64,000 nucleotides of DNA from DATNFP01 sp035606335 (GTDB lineage Bacteria > Bacteroidota > Bacteroidia > Chitinophagales > Chitinophagaceae). Location: assembly GCA_035606335.1 (NCBI GenBank), contig DATNFP010000076.1:1-64000 (forward strand), written 5' to 3'. The position numbers and the translations under genes are program-made. A model generated the notes under the pieces. It saw only the letters and a program-made list of their open reading frames with translations. It did no database searches and was not told the DNA's origin. This document shows, piece by piece, positions 53,023 to 61,131 of this stretch (positions are counted from its first letter, which is position 1; each line of letters opens with the position of its first letter).

Positions 53023-53507
53023 CAGGAAGAAAGTTGGTTTCTTATTGTTAATAATTTGTTCCGAAGTTGTAGTAATGACTGCTTTAAGTCAACAGATTCG
53101 ACGGTCATTTTTTTACGGTCTTTGAGCCTGGCTTTAGCACCGCTAATGGTAAAGCCCTGTTCCTTAACAAGATTGTAAATAGCACGTATCTCCCTTATCT
53201 GATCGGGAGTATATAACCTGTCGCCCTTACGTGTAGTCCGGACTTTAAGGTTAAACTCATTTGTCCAAAAACGAATATGAGAAGTTTTTACTTTGAATAA
53301 AGAGGCTACTTCACCAATAGAATAATACTGCTTATCACCTTCCCAGCCCTTCAGAATTTCTGTTTCTTTTTCCGGCTCTTCAGTTACAATAACTTCCTCT
53401 GCGGCAACTTTTTCTTTTTTCTTTTTTACAGCACGGCTTTTACCAACAGCAACTATTTGCTCAGGCATAATCTCTTCGCCAAATAATGTAAGTGCCTTTA
53501 CAGTCAT
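53022..53507 (-). CDS. MerR-family transcriptional regulator
   Basis: A 161-residue regulator with a charged N-terminal extension (~55 residues, KKKKEKVAAEE) followed by a MerR winged-helix domain (~61-130): YYSIGEVASLFKVKTSHIRFW, RLYTPDQIREIRAIYNLV and the C-terminal helix FTISGAKARLKD. The recognition helix has the MerR-typical SHIRFW. There is no ligand domain with metal Cys. It resembles the small MerR proteins common in Bacteroidota. It is the first gene before the thioredoxin-like gene, sharing one base. Confidence 0.9.
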   Translation of the reverse strand: MTVKALTLFGEEIMPEQIVAVGKSRAVKKKKEKVAAEEVIVTEEPEKETEILKGWEGDKQYYSIGEVASLFKVKTSHIRFWTNEFNLKVRTTRKGDRLYTPDQIREIRAIYNLVKEQGFTISGAKARLKDRKKMTVESVDLKQSLLQLRNKLLTIRNQLSS

Positions 53508-53651
53508 TGATACAAAATAACGAAAAGTTTTTAGAAGCTTTATTTTATACTTTTCGGCGAATTTCCGATGATATAACCTATCATCTTAAGTTATTCGGGG
53601 TTTAATAATACTAAATTTTGTATCTAACACTAAATGTTGCCGTTGGAACGT

Positions 53652-53659
53652 TAATTTTG
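53652..53659 (+). promoter_or_regulatory. -7 box of the PKD/CHU_C gene
   Basis: TAATTTTG matches TAnnTTTG, 57 bp before the ATG at 53717. A -33 element is not clear. Confidence 0.4.
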
Positions 53660-53716
53660 TAGGGTGATGGCATGATATGTATCACAGCTTTTATCACTAT
53701 ATAAGCATCGAGAATA

Positions 53717-55627
53717 ATGCGAATTCGTTTGTCTATAGGCTGGTTGTTATGTTTATTAACAGGATTTACAATAACTGCCAGGGCAACACATATTGTGGGT
53801 GGAGAAGTAACCTATAAATGCCTGGGAGGTAATAATTATGCAATAACTTTGGTGATATATGAAGACTGCCTTACGGGCTTGCCTGAAGCCATCGCAGAAG
53901 ATGACCCTGCATATATAAGCATCTTTGACGACAATAATACATTGTTCGAGTTTGATTCAATGCGGTTAGCAAAAAAACGCGAGACAGTACCTGCAAATTT
54001 CAGCAATTCATGCATCAACAACCCGCCTCCTACTTGCCTGTTTAAAGCAACTTTTACTAAAACGTATAATTTACCTAATGCCACTACCGGATACACCGTG
54101 GTATATCAGCGTTGCTGTAGAAATGGAGGTGTACGTAATCTTATTAATCCTGCTGACATCGGGGCAACCTATTATTGCACTATACCTTCAGCCAGCCAGG
54201 CCGCGTGTAACAATAGCGCAGTCTTTAAAAATTTCCCGCCTCAGATTATTTGTATAAATAACCCACTGGTATATGACCACTCAGCAACGGATCCGGACGG
54301 AGATTCTTTAAGCTATGAATTCTGCCAGGATTACCAGGGCGGATCGGGGAATGATGTGAAACCAACACCCACACCTCCTCCCTTTACCCCTGTTCAATAT
54401 AACGGTCCTTTTTCTTTTGCAAATCCAATGGGGGGATATCCACAGATACAAATAGATCCAAAAACCGGGATCATTACAGGGACCCCTAACTTAATTGGTC
54501 GTTTTAGTGTCGCAGTATGTTGCCATGAATGGCGCAACCATGTAATGATCAATACTGTAACCAGGGAATTTCAATTTGTTGTTACCGATTGCTCAAAAGC
54601 AGTAGTGGCGGATATCCCTCAATTATCTACAGAGTACAATACTTATTTAGTAGATTGTAAGGGGTATACCGTAACATTTGTCAACCAAAGTAAAGGTGCG
54701 TTCTCTTATTACTGGGATTTTGGTGATACTTCAGACAGAAGCGATACATCTTCGGCTTTTGAACCTACCCATACCTATACTGACACAGGTGTGTATAACG
54801 TAAAGCTGGTAGTGAACAGGGGTACCACCTGCACAGACAGCATTACAAGACTGGTGAAGCTATACCCATATTTTGCCACAGATTATGAAGATAATGGCCT
54901 GCAATGCCCCAACTCAATTATCAATTTTACAGACCTTACAACATCGACATACAAACCCATTAACAACTGGGAATGGACATTTGGTGATGGCACGTCATCA
55001 AGTGATGAAAATACCTCACATGCGTATAGGCAAGGCGGCACTTACAATGTGCAACTGATATCGCAGAATATAAAAGGGTGTATTGACACTATGCTCCGGC
55101 AAGTATTGATAGAAAACTTTATTCCCTTTGCAGGTAATGATACAATAATAGTAAAAGGGGAAAGTATTGACTTTAATGCATCAGGCGGAGTGCAATACAC
55201 ATGGTCGCCCGCCAATAACCTGAGCGATCCGAATATTAATAATCCTGTTGGGTACTATCCTGACACCGGCCACTATAATTATAATGTACATATCACTAGT
55301 CCGTTCGGGTGTGTGGGCGACGATTCGATAAGAGTATATGTGGTAGGGCAAGGTGCATTGTTTGTTCCGACAGGTTTTACACCTAACGGTGACGGTAGGG
55401 ACGACTATTTCAAACCTATAGTGATCGGTTACCGCCAGGTGAAATTCTTTGACATATATAACCGTTGGGGGCAGCAGGTATTTCACACCAACCAGATAGA
55501 AGCTGGATGGGATGGAACCTTTAACGGCAAACCTGTCGATACGGATGTCTATTTCTGGACACTGGATATTGTAGACAGAAACGGGAATGAAGTAAAACAG
55601 AAAGGGGATGTTACCCTAATAAGATAA
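53717..55627 (+). CDS. PKD-domain surface protein with gliding-motility type (CHU_C) T9SS tail
   Basis: A 636-residue secreted protein. Signal peptide ends near TARA; then THIVGGEVTYKCLGGNNYAI, the usual start of Bacteroidota gliding-associated proteins with a beta-sandwich domain rich in Cys (CCRNGG, ICINNPLVYDHSATDPDGDSL). Two PKD domains follow, with YYWDFGDTSD and WEWTFGDGTSS, then VQYTWSPANNLSD. The C-terminal ~85 residues are the type B sorting domain: FVPTGFTPNGDGRDDYF, FDIYNRWGQQVF and WDGTFNGKPVDTDVYFW. Probably an exported adhesin-like surface protein. Its stop lies one base from the convergent nitroreductase stop. Confidence 0.92.
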   Translation: MRIRLSIGWLLCLLTGFTITARATHIVGGEVTYKCLGGNNYAITLVIYEDCLTGLPEAIAEDDPAYISIFDDNNTLFEFDSMRLAKKRETVPANFSNSCINNPPPTCLFKATFTKTYNLPNATTGYTVVYQRCCRNGGVRNLINPADIGATYYCTIPSASQAACNNSAVFKNFPPQIICINNPLVYDHSATDPDGDSLSYEFCQDYQGGSGNDVKPTPTPPPFTPVQYNGPFSFANPMGGYPQIQIDPKTGIITGTPNLIGRFSVAVCCHEWRNHVMINTVTREFQFVVTDCSKAVVADIPQLSTEYNTYLVDCKGYTVTFVNQSKGAFSYYWDFGDTSDRSDTSSAFEPTHTYTDTGVYNVKLVVNRGTTCTDSITRLVKLYPYFATDYEDNGLQCPNSIINFTDLTTSTYKPINNWEWTFGDGTSSSDENTSHAYRQGGTYNVQLISQNIKGCIDTMLRQVLIENFIPFAGNDTIIVKGESIDFNASGGVQYTWSPANNLSDPNINNPVGYYPDTGHYNYNVHITSPFGCVGDDSIRVYVVGQGALFVPTGFTPNGDGRDDYFKPIVIGYRQVKFFDIYNRWGQQVFHTNQIEAGWDGTFNGKPVDTDVYFWTLDIVDRNGNEVKQKGDVTLIR

Positions 55628-55628
55628 T

Positions 55629-56216
55629 TTACTTCCAGATAGCCTTTTCAGTAACGGGTACCTGACGCTTTCCTTCTTTTGCAGCCTCGTCTGAATAGCC
55701 GAGATATATCAGACCCATTACCAGATCTTCCTCTGACAACTGTAAGTGCTCTTTAAGTGCCGGGTGATGTGTCATGCCGCCTGTGCTCCAAAATGATGAA
55801 ATACCCAAAGCCGTTGCGCCTAACAAAATATTGTCCATAGCTGCTGATGTTGCCGCGATCTCTTCGAGTTTTGGGATTTTAGGATTAGTCCCGCGCTTCA
55901 TTGTGGCAATGATCAGATGCGATACATTATCTGTAGTGTGCTGTAGATTTTCGAATGCCGTAGTTGTGCGTTTATCTTCGGGTGTATGCTGCCAGTAAAT
56001 ATCAGCATGTGCTATTGCAAATTGTTTCAATGCCGCGCCTGTATATACAAAGAAGCGCCAGGGCTCTGTGCGGCCATGTGTGGGCGCCCAGTCGGCAAGC
56101 TCTATTAATTTTTTTATTTGCTCATCAGGTATAATTTTTCCATTCATCGCAACCGCCTTTACCGTGCGGCGTTCTTTTATGATAGATTGTATTATTTCGA
56201 ATTTTGTTTTTGACAT
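55629..56216 (-). CDS. Nitroreductase-family FMN oxidoreductase
   Basis: A 195-residue nitroreductase-fold protein (start at SKTKFEIIQSIIKERRTVK; an upstream TTG lies inside the promoter). FMN contacts are expected in RRTVKAV, ADWAPTHGRTEPWRFFV, and LGATALGISSFWSTGG. It resembles the YdjA-like group. A cytoplasmic NAD(P)H-dependent reductase of unknown substrate. Confidence 0.9.
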   Translation of the reverse strand: MSKTKFEIIQSIIKERRTVKAVAMNGKIIPDEQIKKLIELADWAPTHGRTEPWRFFVYTGAALKQFAIAHADIYWQHTPEDKRTTTAFENLQHTTDNVSHLIIATMKRGTNPKIPKLEEIAATSAAMDNILLGATALGISSFWSTGGMTHHPALKEHLQLSEEDLVMGLIYLGYSDEAAKEGKRQVPVTEKAIWK

Positions 56217-56222
56217 AGGGCG

Positions 56223-56230
56223 CAAAGGTA
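56223..56230 (-). promoter_or_regulatory. -7 box directly before the nitroreductase gene
   Basis: On the minus strand TACCTTTG matches TAnnTTTG and lies just 6 bases before the ATG, implying an almost leaderless transcript. Confidence 0.45.
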
Positions 56231-56249
56231 AAGTAACGCAATCAATAAA

Positions 56250-56273
56250 AAAGCAGAGCTATTGCCCTGCTTT
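56250..56273. terminator. Hairpin between nitroreductase and TonB receptor genes
   Basis: AAAGCAG and CTGCTTT form a 7-bp stem with a 10-base loop and A/T tracts on both sides. It lies directly upstream of the nitroreductase promoter, so it probably insulates it from read-through. Confidence 0.55.
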
Positions 56274-56283
56274 AAAAATGGAA

Positions 56284-56305
56284 AATGCCTCTATTGAGAG
56301 GTATT
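56284..56305. terminator. Second hairpin in the same gap
   Basis: AATGCCTC and GAGGTATT form an 8-bp stem (one wobble) with a 6-base loop, between two other hairpins. Confidence 0.45.
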
Positions 56306-56320
56306 AATCTCAAATAAAAT

Positions 56321-56350
56321 GAGGCTGTCCCTGAGTTTAGAGACAGCCTC
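56321..56350 (-). terminator. Terminator of the TonB receptor gene
   Basis: GAGGCTGTC and GACAGCCTC form a 9-bp stem (12 with one mismatch) 22 bp after the receptor stop; on the minus strand it runs into ATTTTATTT. Confidence 0.75.
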
Positions 56351-56372
56351 GAATGATCATATTGTCTATGAC

Positions 56373-58835
56373 TTATTCAGCGCCCTGCGCCTCGGTTTCG
56401 GAGACTTTATGTCCGCCAATGGGGAATACCAACTTGAAACTTACATTTCTACCCATATTGTAAATACCCTGACTTTGATTGGTTACGGTAGCTACCTGTC
56501 CGTTATAAGATAGAAAATACTGCGCGAGATTTAAATGGTCAACATATGCAAGATTCAGGAGGTTAGTGCAATTTGCATAAAAAGAACAAATGACCCTACC
56601 CGTTTTAGGGTTAATGAAATTAGTGCCTACTCCTACATTATATAAGCTATATTCCTTAGAGGGCAGTTCGGTATAAAGTGCGCTGTAAATATTATTTTGC
56701 GCCCAATATTTTGACTGGCCGAACTTAAAATAAGTACCCATCAGGATGGAATTGCGTCTATCTTTCAGTTTAATCTTGACCTCGGTAGTCAGGTGCGGGG
56801 CTGGCGTATAAGGGACGTGATTGGTTGAATCCGTTTGATGAGGAAGAAAGGAATAAATATAGGTGAACCCGTTGTTTATTTCAAGCCATTTTGTACTGGC
56901 AGGATGTATACTAAAATACCCCGAAACCCCAGTAATTATGGCAGTATTGGCCTTAGTAGGATAAACAGGAAATCCAGATAGAGATGAATCAGTACGGTCG
57001 GCAAATATGAAGTTATTTATATAGTTATAAAAACCATCCGCTTCAAAACTTACGTCTTTTCCATTATTTCCATAGGCGAAATCCACCTCGTACCCTTCTT
57101 CAGCTTTAAGGCTAATATTCCCTAATTGAAATTGTTTTGTACCAATATTCAGCCCATTGCTTGTTAGTTCATTGATAGCAGGAGCGCGGAAGCTTTTTGA
57201 AAGGTTAAGTTTGACATAATTGTTTGCCGGCAACTGGTATGATGCGCCAATGCTTCCAGATGGCCCGGTGTATGTATTATTAAAGCCTGCAAACTGCTGC
57301 ATGGCGCCTGGTGTTCCTTCAGGCACCTGTTGCTGTTCAGGAGTGCCGCTGTTTAGCAGATACATACTTTGTCCTATAAAATTATTCCAGTCGTAACGCG
57401 CGCCACCGCTAATGGTAAGATTCTTAAAATCTTTTTCAATGATAGCATATATTCCAGCCTGGAAATCAGTATAATCAGGTATCTCGAAGTTTCCTATATA
57501 GGGTGCCGGAGGCTCGGGGTAGTTATTTTCAAATTCATAGGTGCCATTAACCCCTGTAGTAAACTTCAGTGTTGAGTTCTCCCCCGTTATCTGGTATTTT
57601 AAGGAATACGGTATATCATTTACCACCATATTGCCCTGGCCAATTGTTCCGGTGTCTATATCATGGTGTTCGCTTCTTGTAAAACCTATGTCCAACCCAA
57701 TTCTTCCCAGTCCCACATTAAAACTGTTTTGCCACCATACCTGGTATTCATTCAAGATCTTGTCGCTTGCTATGTCCGCATTGTACGATAAGAAATCCGC
57801 ACGTGTTGGGTATAGTTGGCCATTTTCCGGGGCATCAAACATAAATCTTCCTGTACTGTCACGGTTACCGTCGGGTACTTCTATTCTGCGATGAAGTGCG
57901 CTTACTGACAAACGGGTATAGCCCCAAGATTTATTAAGCCCGATGGTTAACCGCGCATTCTGTTGCTGCCATGCACTCCCCCACACATACCCATCTTTTG
58001 GGTTCCAATAACTATGTGCTTCTTCTGAACTCGCCCTAAGGTTCCAAACAAATCCGTTATTATTTCCTCCAACACCTACCGAGTTTGCTATCAGCCCGTT
58101 ATTAGTTTGATATTCCGTAAGTGCACTACCCTGCACAGTTCCACTTTCTGCAAAAGGTTCCGATTTAAAGTTAATAACACCTGCTTCTGCACTTGCGCCA
58201 TATTGCAAAGAGGCCGGGCCTCTTATGATTTCAGCATCGTATATCGCATAGGGATCTATCAGTATCCCGTGGTCATCGCCCCATTGGAAATCTTCCTGTC
58301 TCTCGCCATCCGTAAGTACCAATACCCTGTCAAATCCTAATCCATTAATTTGAGGTTTAGTTGTACCCGGCCCTTCCATCGTTTCATTTACGCCAGGCTG
58401 ATTAGCGATAGCATCAATCACAGTGCTTGAGGTTTTTTCCAGCATGGCCTGATGAGATACCAGTGTTACAGGCATTGGTGAACGTTGTGTATTTGTGACG
58501 TTGCCAAGTGCTGTTATAACCACTTCGTTGGTGGAGTAAGAAGATGGACACATAGGACAATTGCAGATTGCATTGTCTCTTATGGTAACTTGTTTAGTAA
58601 AGGTTGCATACCCCAGGATCTTTACCTCCATTTCATAACTGCCTTTGGGTATGTGTGATATTTTAAAGTTCCCATTGTCATCGGTAGTAGTGCCTAATTT
58701 AAGTTCGGGAATATAAACTATAGCCCCCGATATTGGTTCATGGGTGATACTATCAGTTATCTTTCCGCTTAACGTTTGTGCCCGGAGATAAGATGTTAAT
58801 AATATTGACAATATTAAAAAGACTATTTTTTTCAT
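56373..58835 (-). CDS. TonB-dependent receptor with CxCxxC segment, probable metal uptake
   Basis: An 820-residue outer-membrane receptor. Signal peptide ends near LRAQ; then a carboxypeptidase-regulatory-like domain (SGKITDSITHEPISGAIVYI), followed at residues 91-96 by CNCPMC, a thiol cluster unusual at this position. The plug has NEVVITALGNVTN and VLVLTDGERQEDFQWGDDHG with EIIRGPASLQYGASAEAGVI; the barrel ends in FKLVFPIGG plus a short tail. Not a SusC type. A Cys-rich membrane protein, an HMA-domain protein and a barrel-like protein lie next to it, so transport of copper or another soft metal is likely, though not proven. Confidence 0.88.
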   Translation of the reverse strand: MKKIVFLILSILLTSYLRAQTLSGKITDSITHEPISGAIVYIPELKLGTTTDDNGNFKISHIPKGSYEMEVKILGYATFTKQVTIRDNAICNCPMCPSSYSTNEVVITALGNVTNTQRSPMPVTLVSHQAMLEKTSSTVIDAIANQPGVNETMEGPGTTKPQINGLGFDRVLVLTDGERQEDFQWGDDHGILIDPYAIYDAEIIRGPASLQYGASAEAGVINFKSEPFAESGTVQGSALTEYQTNNGLIANSVGVGGNNNGFVWNLRASSEEAHSYWNPKDGYVWGSAWQQQNARLTIGLNKSWGYTRLSVSALHRRIEVPDGNRDSTGRFMFDAPENGQLYPTRADFLSYNADIASDKILNEYQVWWQNSFNVGLGRIGLDIGFTRSEHHDIDTGTIGQGNMVVNDIPYSLKYQITGENSTLKFTTGVNGTYEFENNYPEPPAPYIGNFEIPDYTDFQAGIYAIIEKDFKNLTISGGARYDWNNFIGQSMYLLNSGTPEQQQVPEGTPGAMQQFAGFNNTYTGPSGSIGASYQLPANNYVKLNLSKSFRAPAINELTSNGLNIGTKQFQLGNISLKAEEGYEVDFAYGNNGKDVSFEADGFYNYINNFIFADRTDSSLSGFPVYPTKANTAIITGVSGYFSIHPASTKWLEINNGFTYIYSFLPHQTDSTNHVPYTPAPHLTTEVKIKLKDRRNSILMGTYFKFGQSKYWAQNNIYSALYTELPSKEYSLYNVGVGTNFINPKTGRVICSFYANCTNLLNLAYVDHLNLAQYFLSYNGQVATVTNQSQGIYNMGRNVSFKLVFPIGGHKVSETEAQGAE

Positions 58836-58998
58836 ACACTTGTTTTACGCTTTGTATTACGCTACAAATAAATACGATGATGCACTGCACTGAATGAGTA
58901 TTGAAAACTCAATGTGAGTTGCCGATAAAAAAGAAATTATTACACGGGCCACATAACCATAATGGAAAACAATCGGATGAATGTTTCCAAACAGGTAA

Positions 58999-59022
58999 CA
59001 GTTATATACCTAAATATAACTG
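58999..59022. promoter_or_regulatory. Inverted repeat upstream of the TonB receptor
   Basis: CAGTTATAT and ATATAACTG are perfect 9-bp arms around a 6-base loop, between the stop of the Cys-rich gene and the receptor start. It could be an operator or an attenuator hairpin. The 203-bp gap holds no other recognised element. Confidence 0.4.
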
Positions 59023-59038
59023 CAATAAAAGTTCAGCA

Positions 59039-59422
59039 TTAAGCAGTTGGAGGACGAAAAACTGTATGGGAGACTGAAATAGTGAGCAGTTCGTTATGAC
59101 TAAAATACCGGGAAGCATTTTCGGGAAATGAAAAATGTACCACTTCCGGTTTTGTATATGAATAGAATAATTCTATTTGCTTGTCTTTAGAATTTCTGGA
59201 GGTAGGTAATTGGTCCTGCTTTTCCTGGTTGGCTAATTTCTTTTTCAAATAGCATTTACCGCAGCATTTCATACCAGGTTTATTCCTATTTTCACAAAGA
59301 CTTTTTGCAATGTAATTCCTGTTCAGGTAAAAGGCAGTATATACCATCACCTTGCTATAGGTTTGCATCAGAATGCCTACAAATGCTAATATGGCGATTA
59401 ATTGCTTCAAAAAAATTAACAA
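59039..59422 (-). CDS. Small Cys-rich membrane-anchored protein
   Basis: A 127-residue protein beginning at a TTG codon; no ATG precedes the hydrophobic N-terminal segment (LIFLKQLIAILAFVGILMQ), and a -7 box lies 23 bp upstream, which fits this start. After the TM/signal stretch come Cys43 and the cluster KCCGKC (Cys53, Cys54, Cys57) followed by a basic segment, and a C-terminal end TVFRPPTA. Proteins of this build, with a short Cys cluster and a C-terminal PP, are common in Bacteroidota beside TonB receptors and metal genes. Probably metal binding at the membrane; function not established. Confidence 0.72.
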   Translation of the reverse strand: MLIFLKQLIAILAFVGILMQTYSKVMVYTAFYLNRNYIAKSLCENRNKPGMKCCGKCYLKKKLANQEKQDQLPTSRNSKDKQIELFYSYTKPEVVHFSFPENASRYFSHNELLTISVSHTVFRPPTA

Positions 59423-59425
59423 TTC

Positions 59426-59440
59426 GTCTACTACTTAGAC
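59426..59440. promoter_or_regulatory. Palindrome in divergent metal-cluster region (GTCTA...TAGAC)
   Basis: GTCTA and TAGAC arms with a 5-base centre lie between the -7 box and the TTG start of the Cys-rich gene, where a bound repressor would block transcription. Confidence 0.35.
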
Positions 59441-59445
59441 GCTTT

Positions 59446-59453
59446 CAAAGGTA
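59446..59453 (-). promoter_or_regulatory. -7 box of the Cys-rich gene
   Basis: On the minus strand TACCTTTG matches TAnnTTTG, 23 bp before the TTG start. No -33 element recognised. Confidence 0.5.
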
Positions 59454-59461
59454 CTGAGGTT

Positions 59462-59474
59462 GGTAATAAATACC
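59462..59474. promoter_or_regulatory. Small palindrome GGTA-N5-TACC in divergent region
   Basis: GGTA and TACC arms flank ATAAA, ~29 bp before the HMA gene start. Symmetric but short; possible regulator site. Confidence 0.3.
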
Positions 59475-59502
59475 TAAATTTACTACTGTGAAACCCCTAA
59501 GT

Positions 59503-60009
59503 ATGAAAAAGGCACTCTTCGTTGCACTGCTCTGCTGCCTATCGTCTTTTCTAACCAATGCGCAGATAACTGAGGTAGAGCTTGGTGTAAATGGATTGAC
59601 CTGTTCACAATGCTCACGCAGCGTAGAAATGCGTATCCGCAAGCTATCTTTTGTAAAAGATGTGCAAATGAACCTGGAACATACAGATGCTAAAATATTT
59701 TTCAAGGACAAGCAGAACATAGATATAGATAAAATAGCCCAGGCTGTTGTGGATGCCGGCTTTTCAGTAAGGTATCTGCAGGCAACTTTTACATTTAACC
59801 ACGTATCGGTTTCACCCAACTCCTGCTTTAGCTACGACAGAAATAATTACAGAATTGTAAAAGGTGAACCAACTGTACTGAATGGTTCGACAACACTGAA
59901 GTTTGTCGGAGACGAATTTTTACCCAGGAAAGAAGCAAAAAAATGGCTGCCATATATGAAGAATACCTGTGCAGGCAGTCCCGGCAAGACCTACTATGTA
60001 ACTATGTAA
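59503..60009 (+). CDS. Exported HMA-domain protein
   Basis: A 168-residue protein with a Sec signal peptide (KKALFVALLCCLSSFLTNAQ); start at ATG 59503 rather than a GTG five codons earlier. Residues 22-95 form a heavy-metal-associated domain with the GLTCSQCS metal motif (Cys34, Cys37), as in CopZ/MerP. The C-terminal ~70 residues contain two Cys (NSCF, NTCAG) and a beta-rich part of unknown type. It probably binds Cu(I), Hg or a similar ion in the periplasm for the TonB receptor or a transporter. The barrel-like gene follows after 9 bp. Confidence 0.88.
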   Translation: MKKALFVALLCCLSSFLTNAQITEVELGVNGLTCSQCSRSVEMRIRKLSFVKDVQMNLEHTDAKIFFKDKQNIDIDKIAQAVVDAGFSVRYLQATFTFNHVSVSPNSCFSYDRNNYRIVKGEPTVLNGSTTLKFVGDEFLPRKEAKKWLPYMKNTCAGSPGKTYYVTM

Positions 60010-60018
60010 AATATCCTG

Positions 60019-60990
60019 ATGAAAAGAATTGCTACTATTCTGTTTCTTTTTATCTCGTCTTACCTGAATGCACAAGAGCTTTTCCCTCTTAATGAACCTG
60101 CGAGCAATGTTCCGAAAGGAACTTTGGGCGTAAGAGCGTTTGGCGAATCCTACAAAGAAGTAAGCCTGTACCGTAACCTGTTTGCATTGAGGCTCATGTA
60201 TGGCATCAGCTCCAGGCTTAGTGTATACGCAACAGCATCTATATCTAATCACCACAGCCCGATATTGCCGCCTGATCTCGCCACCCACACACATACAGGA
60301 AACCAAACCGTTTATTTTACCACTTCTATTAAGCGGGGCGTACCTTATCCATACCTGTATAACGGAGATGATGTGTATGTGAAATACCGTTTTCTAAGCT
60401 CCGACGGACAGAACAGCCATTTCAGAATGGCAGCGTATGGCGAGGCATCGAACGTGAATGTGGCTCATGATGAAACAGAACCTACACTATTAGATGATAC
60501 GAAAGGATATGGTGCAGGTATAATTACCACTTATCTAAAAAAGCATCTTGCAATATCTTTTAATACAGGATTTATCATCCCGCTTGCGTACGATGGTTAT
60601 GCGGCTGATCCGTACGGCGGAGCGGAAGTACCATCAAAATTGGTTTATGGACGTGCGGTAAGCTACAACCTCTCCTTTGGCTATTTGTTATTCCCAAGAC
60701 ATTACAAAAATTACAACCAGACGAATTGGAATATCTATATGGAATTCTTAGGCAAATCATACGAGCAGGCGAAAATTTACCAAGGGCCTGAAATGGTTTC
60801 CGTTCCTATACAAACCCCATTGCTGAAAGGCGGCAGCTATATAGAAGCATATCCCGGCTTGCAATGTATCATCAAATCGAATCTCCGGATAGATCTGTCT
60901 GTCGGCAGCAAACTAATAGGACAATCCTATGTTCATTTCTACCCGGTATATATGCTGGGAATACAACGATATTTTTTTGGAAGAGAATAA
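60019..60990 (+). CDS. Barrel-like outer membrane protein of the metal cluster
   Basis: A 323-residue exported protein (signal KRIATILFLFISSYLNAQ). The body is rich in alternating aromatic/hydrophobic strands (LFALRLMYGISSRLSVYATA, HFRMAAYGEASNVNVAHDE, LAISFNTGFIIPLAYDG) and ends in QRYFFGRE, consistent with an outer-membrane beta barrel. There are His-rich loops (SNHHSPIL and THTHTGNQ), possible metal sites. It lies 9 bp behind the HMA gene and is surely co-transcribed with it. No family name is certain. Confidence 0.75.
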   Translation: MKRIATILFLFISSYLNAQELFPLNEPASNVPKGTLGVRAFGESYKEVSLYRNLFALRLMYGISSRLSVYATASISNHHSPILPPDLATHTHTGNQTVYFTTSIKRGVPYPYLYNGDDVYVKYRFLSSDGQNSHFRMAAYGEASNVNVAHDETEPTLLDDTKGYGAGIITTYLKKHLAISFNTGFIIPLAYDGYAADPYGGAEVPSKLVYGRAVSYNLSFGYLLFPRHYKNYNQTNWNIYMEFLGKSYEQAKIYQGPEMVSVPIQTPLLKGGSYIEAYPGLQCIIKSNLRIDLSVGSKLIGQSYVHFYPVYMLGIQRYFFGRE

Positions 60991-61131
60991 TTTCAGTTAG
61001 TCTTCCTCCCCCCAAATGCGTGATTTTATAAAACCTCCAAAGCGAAAATGGATGCGTTCCGTCTCTAATAGATACTGGATTAATCCTTAAACTTTATAAA
61101 AAACATTTGATAATCATTAAAAAATCAATTA

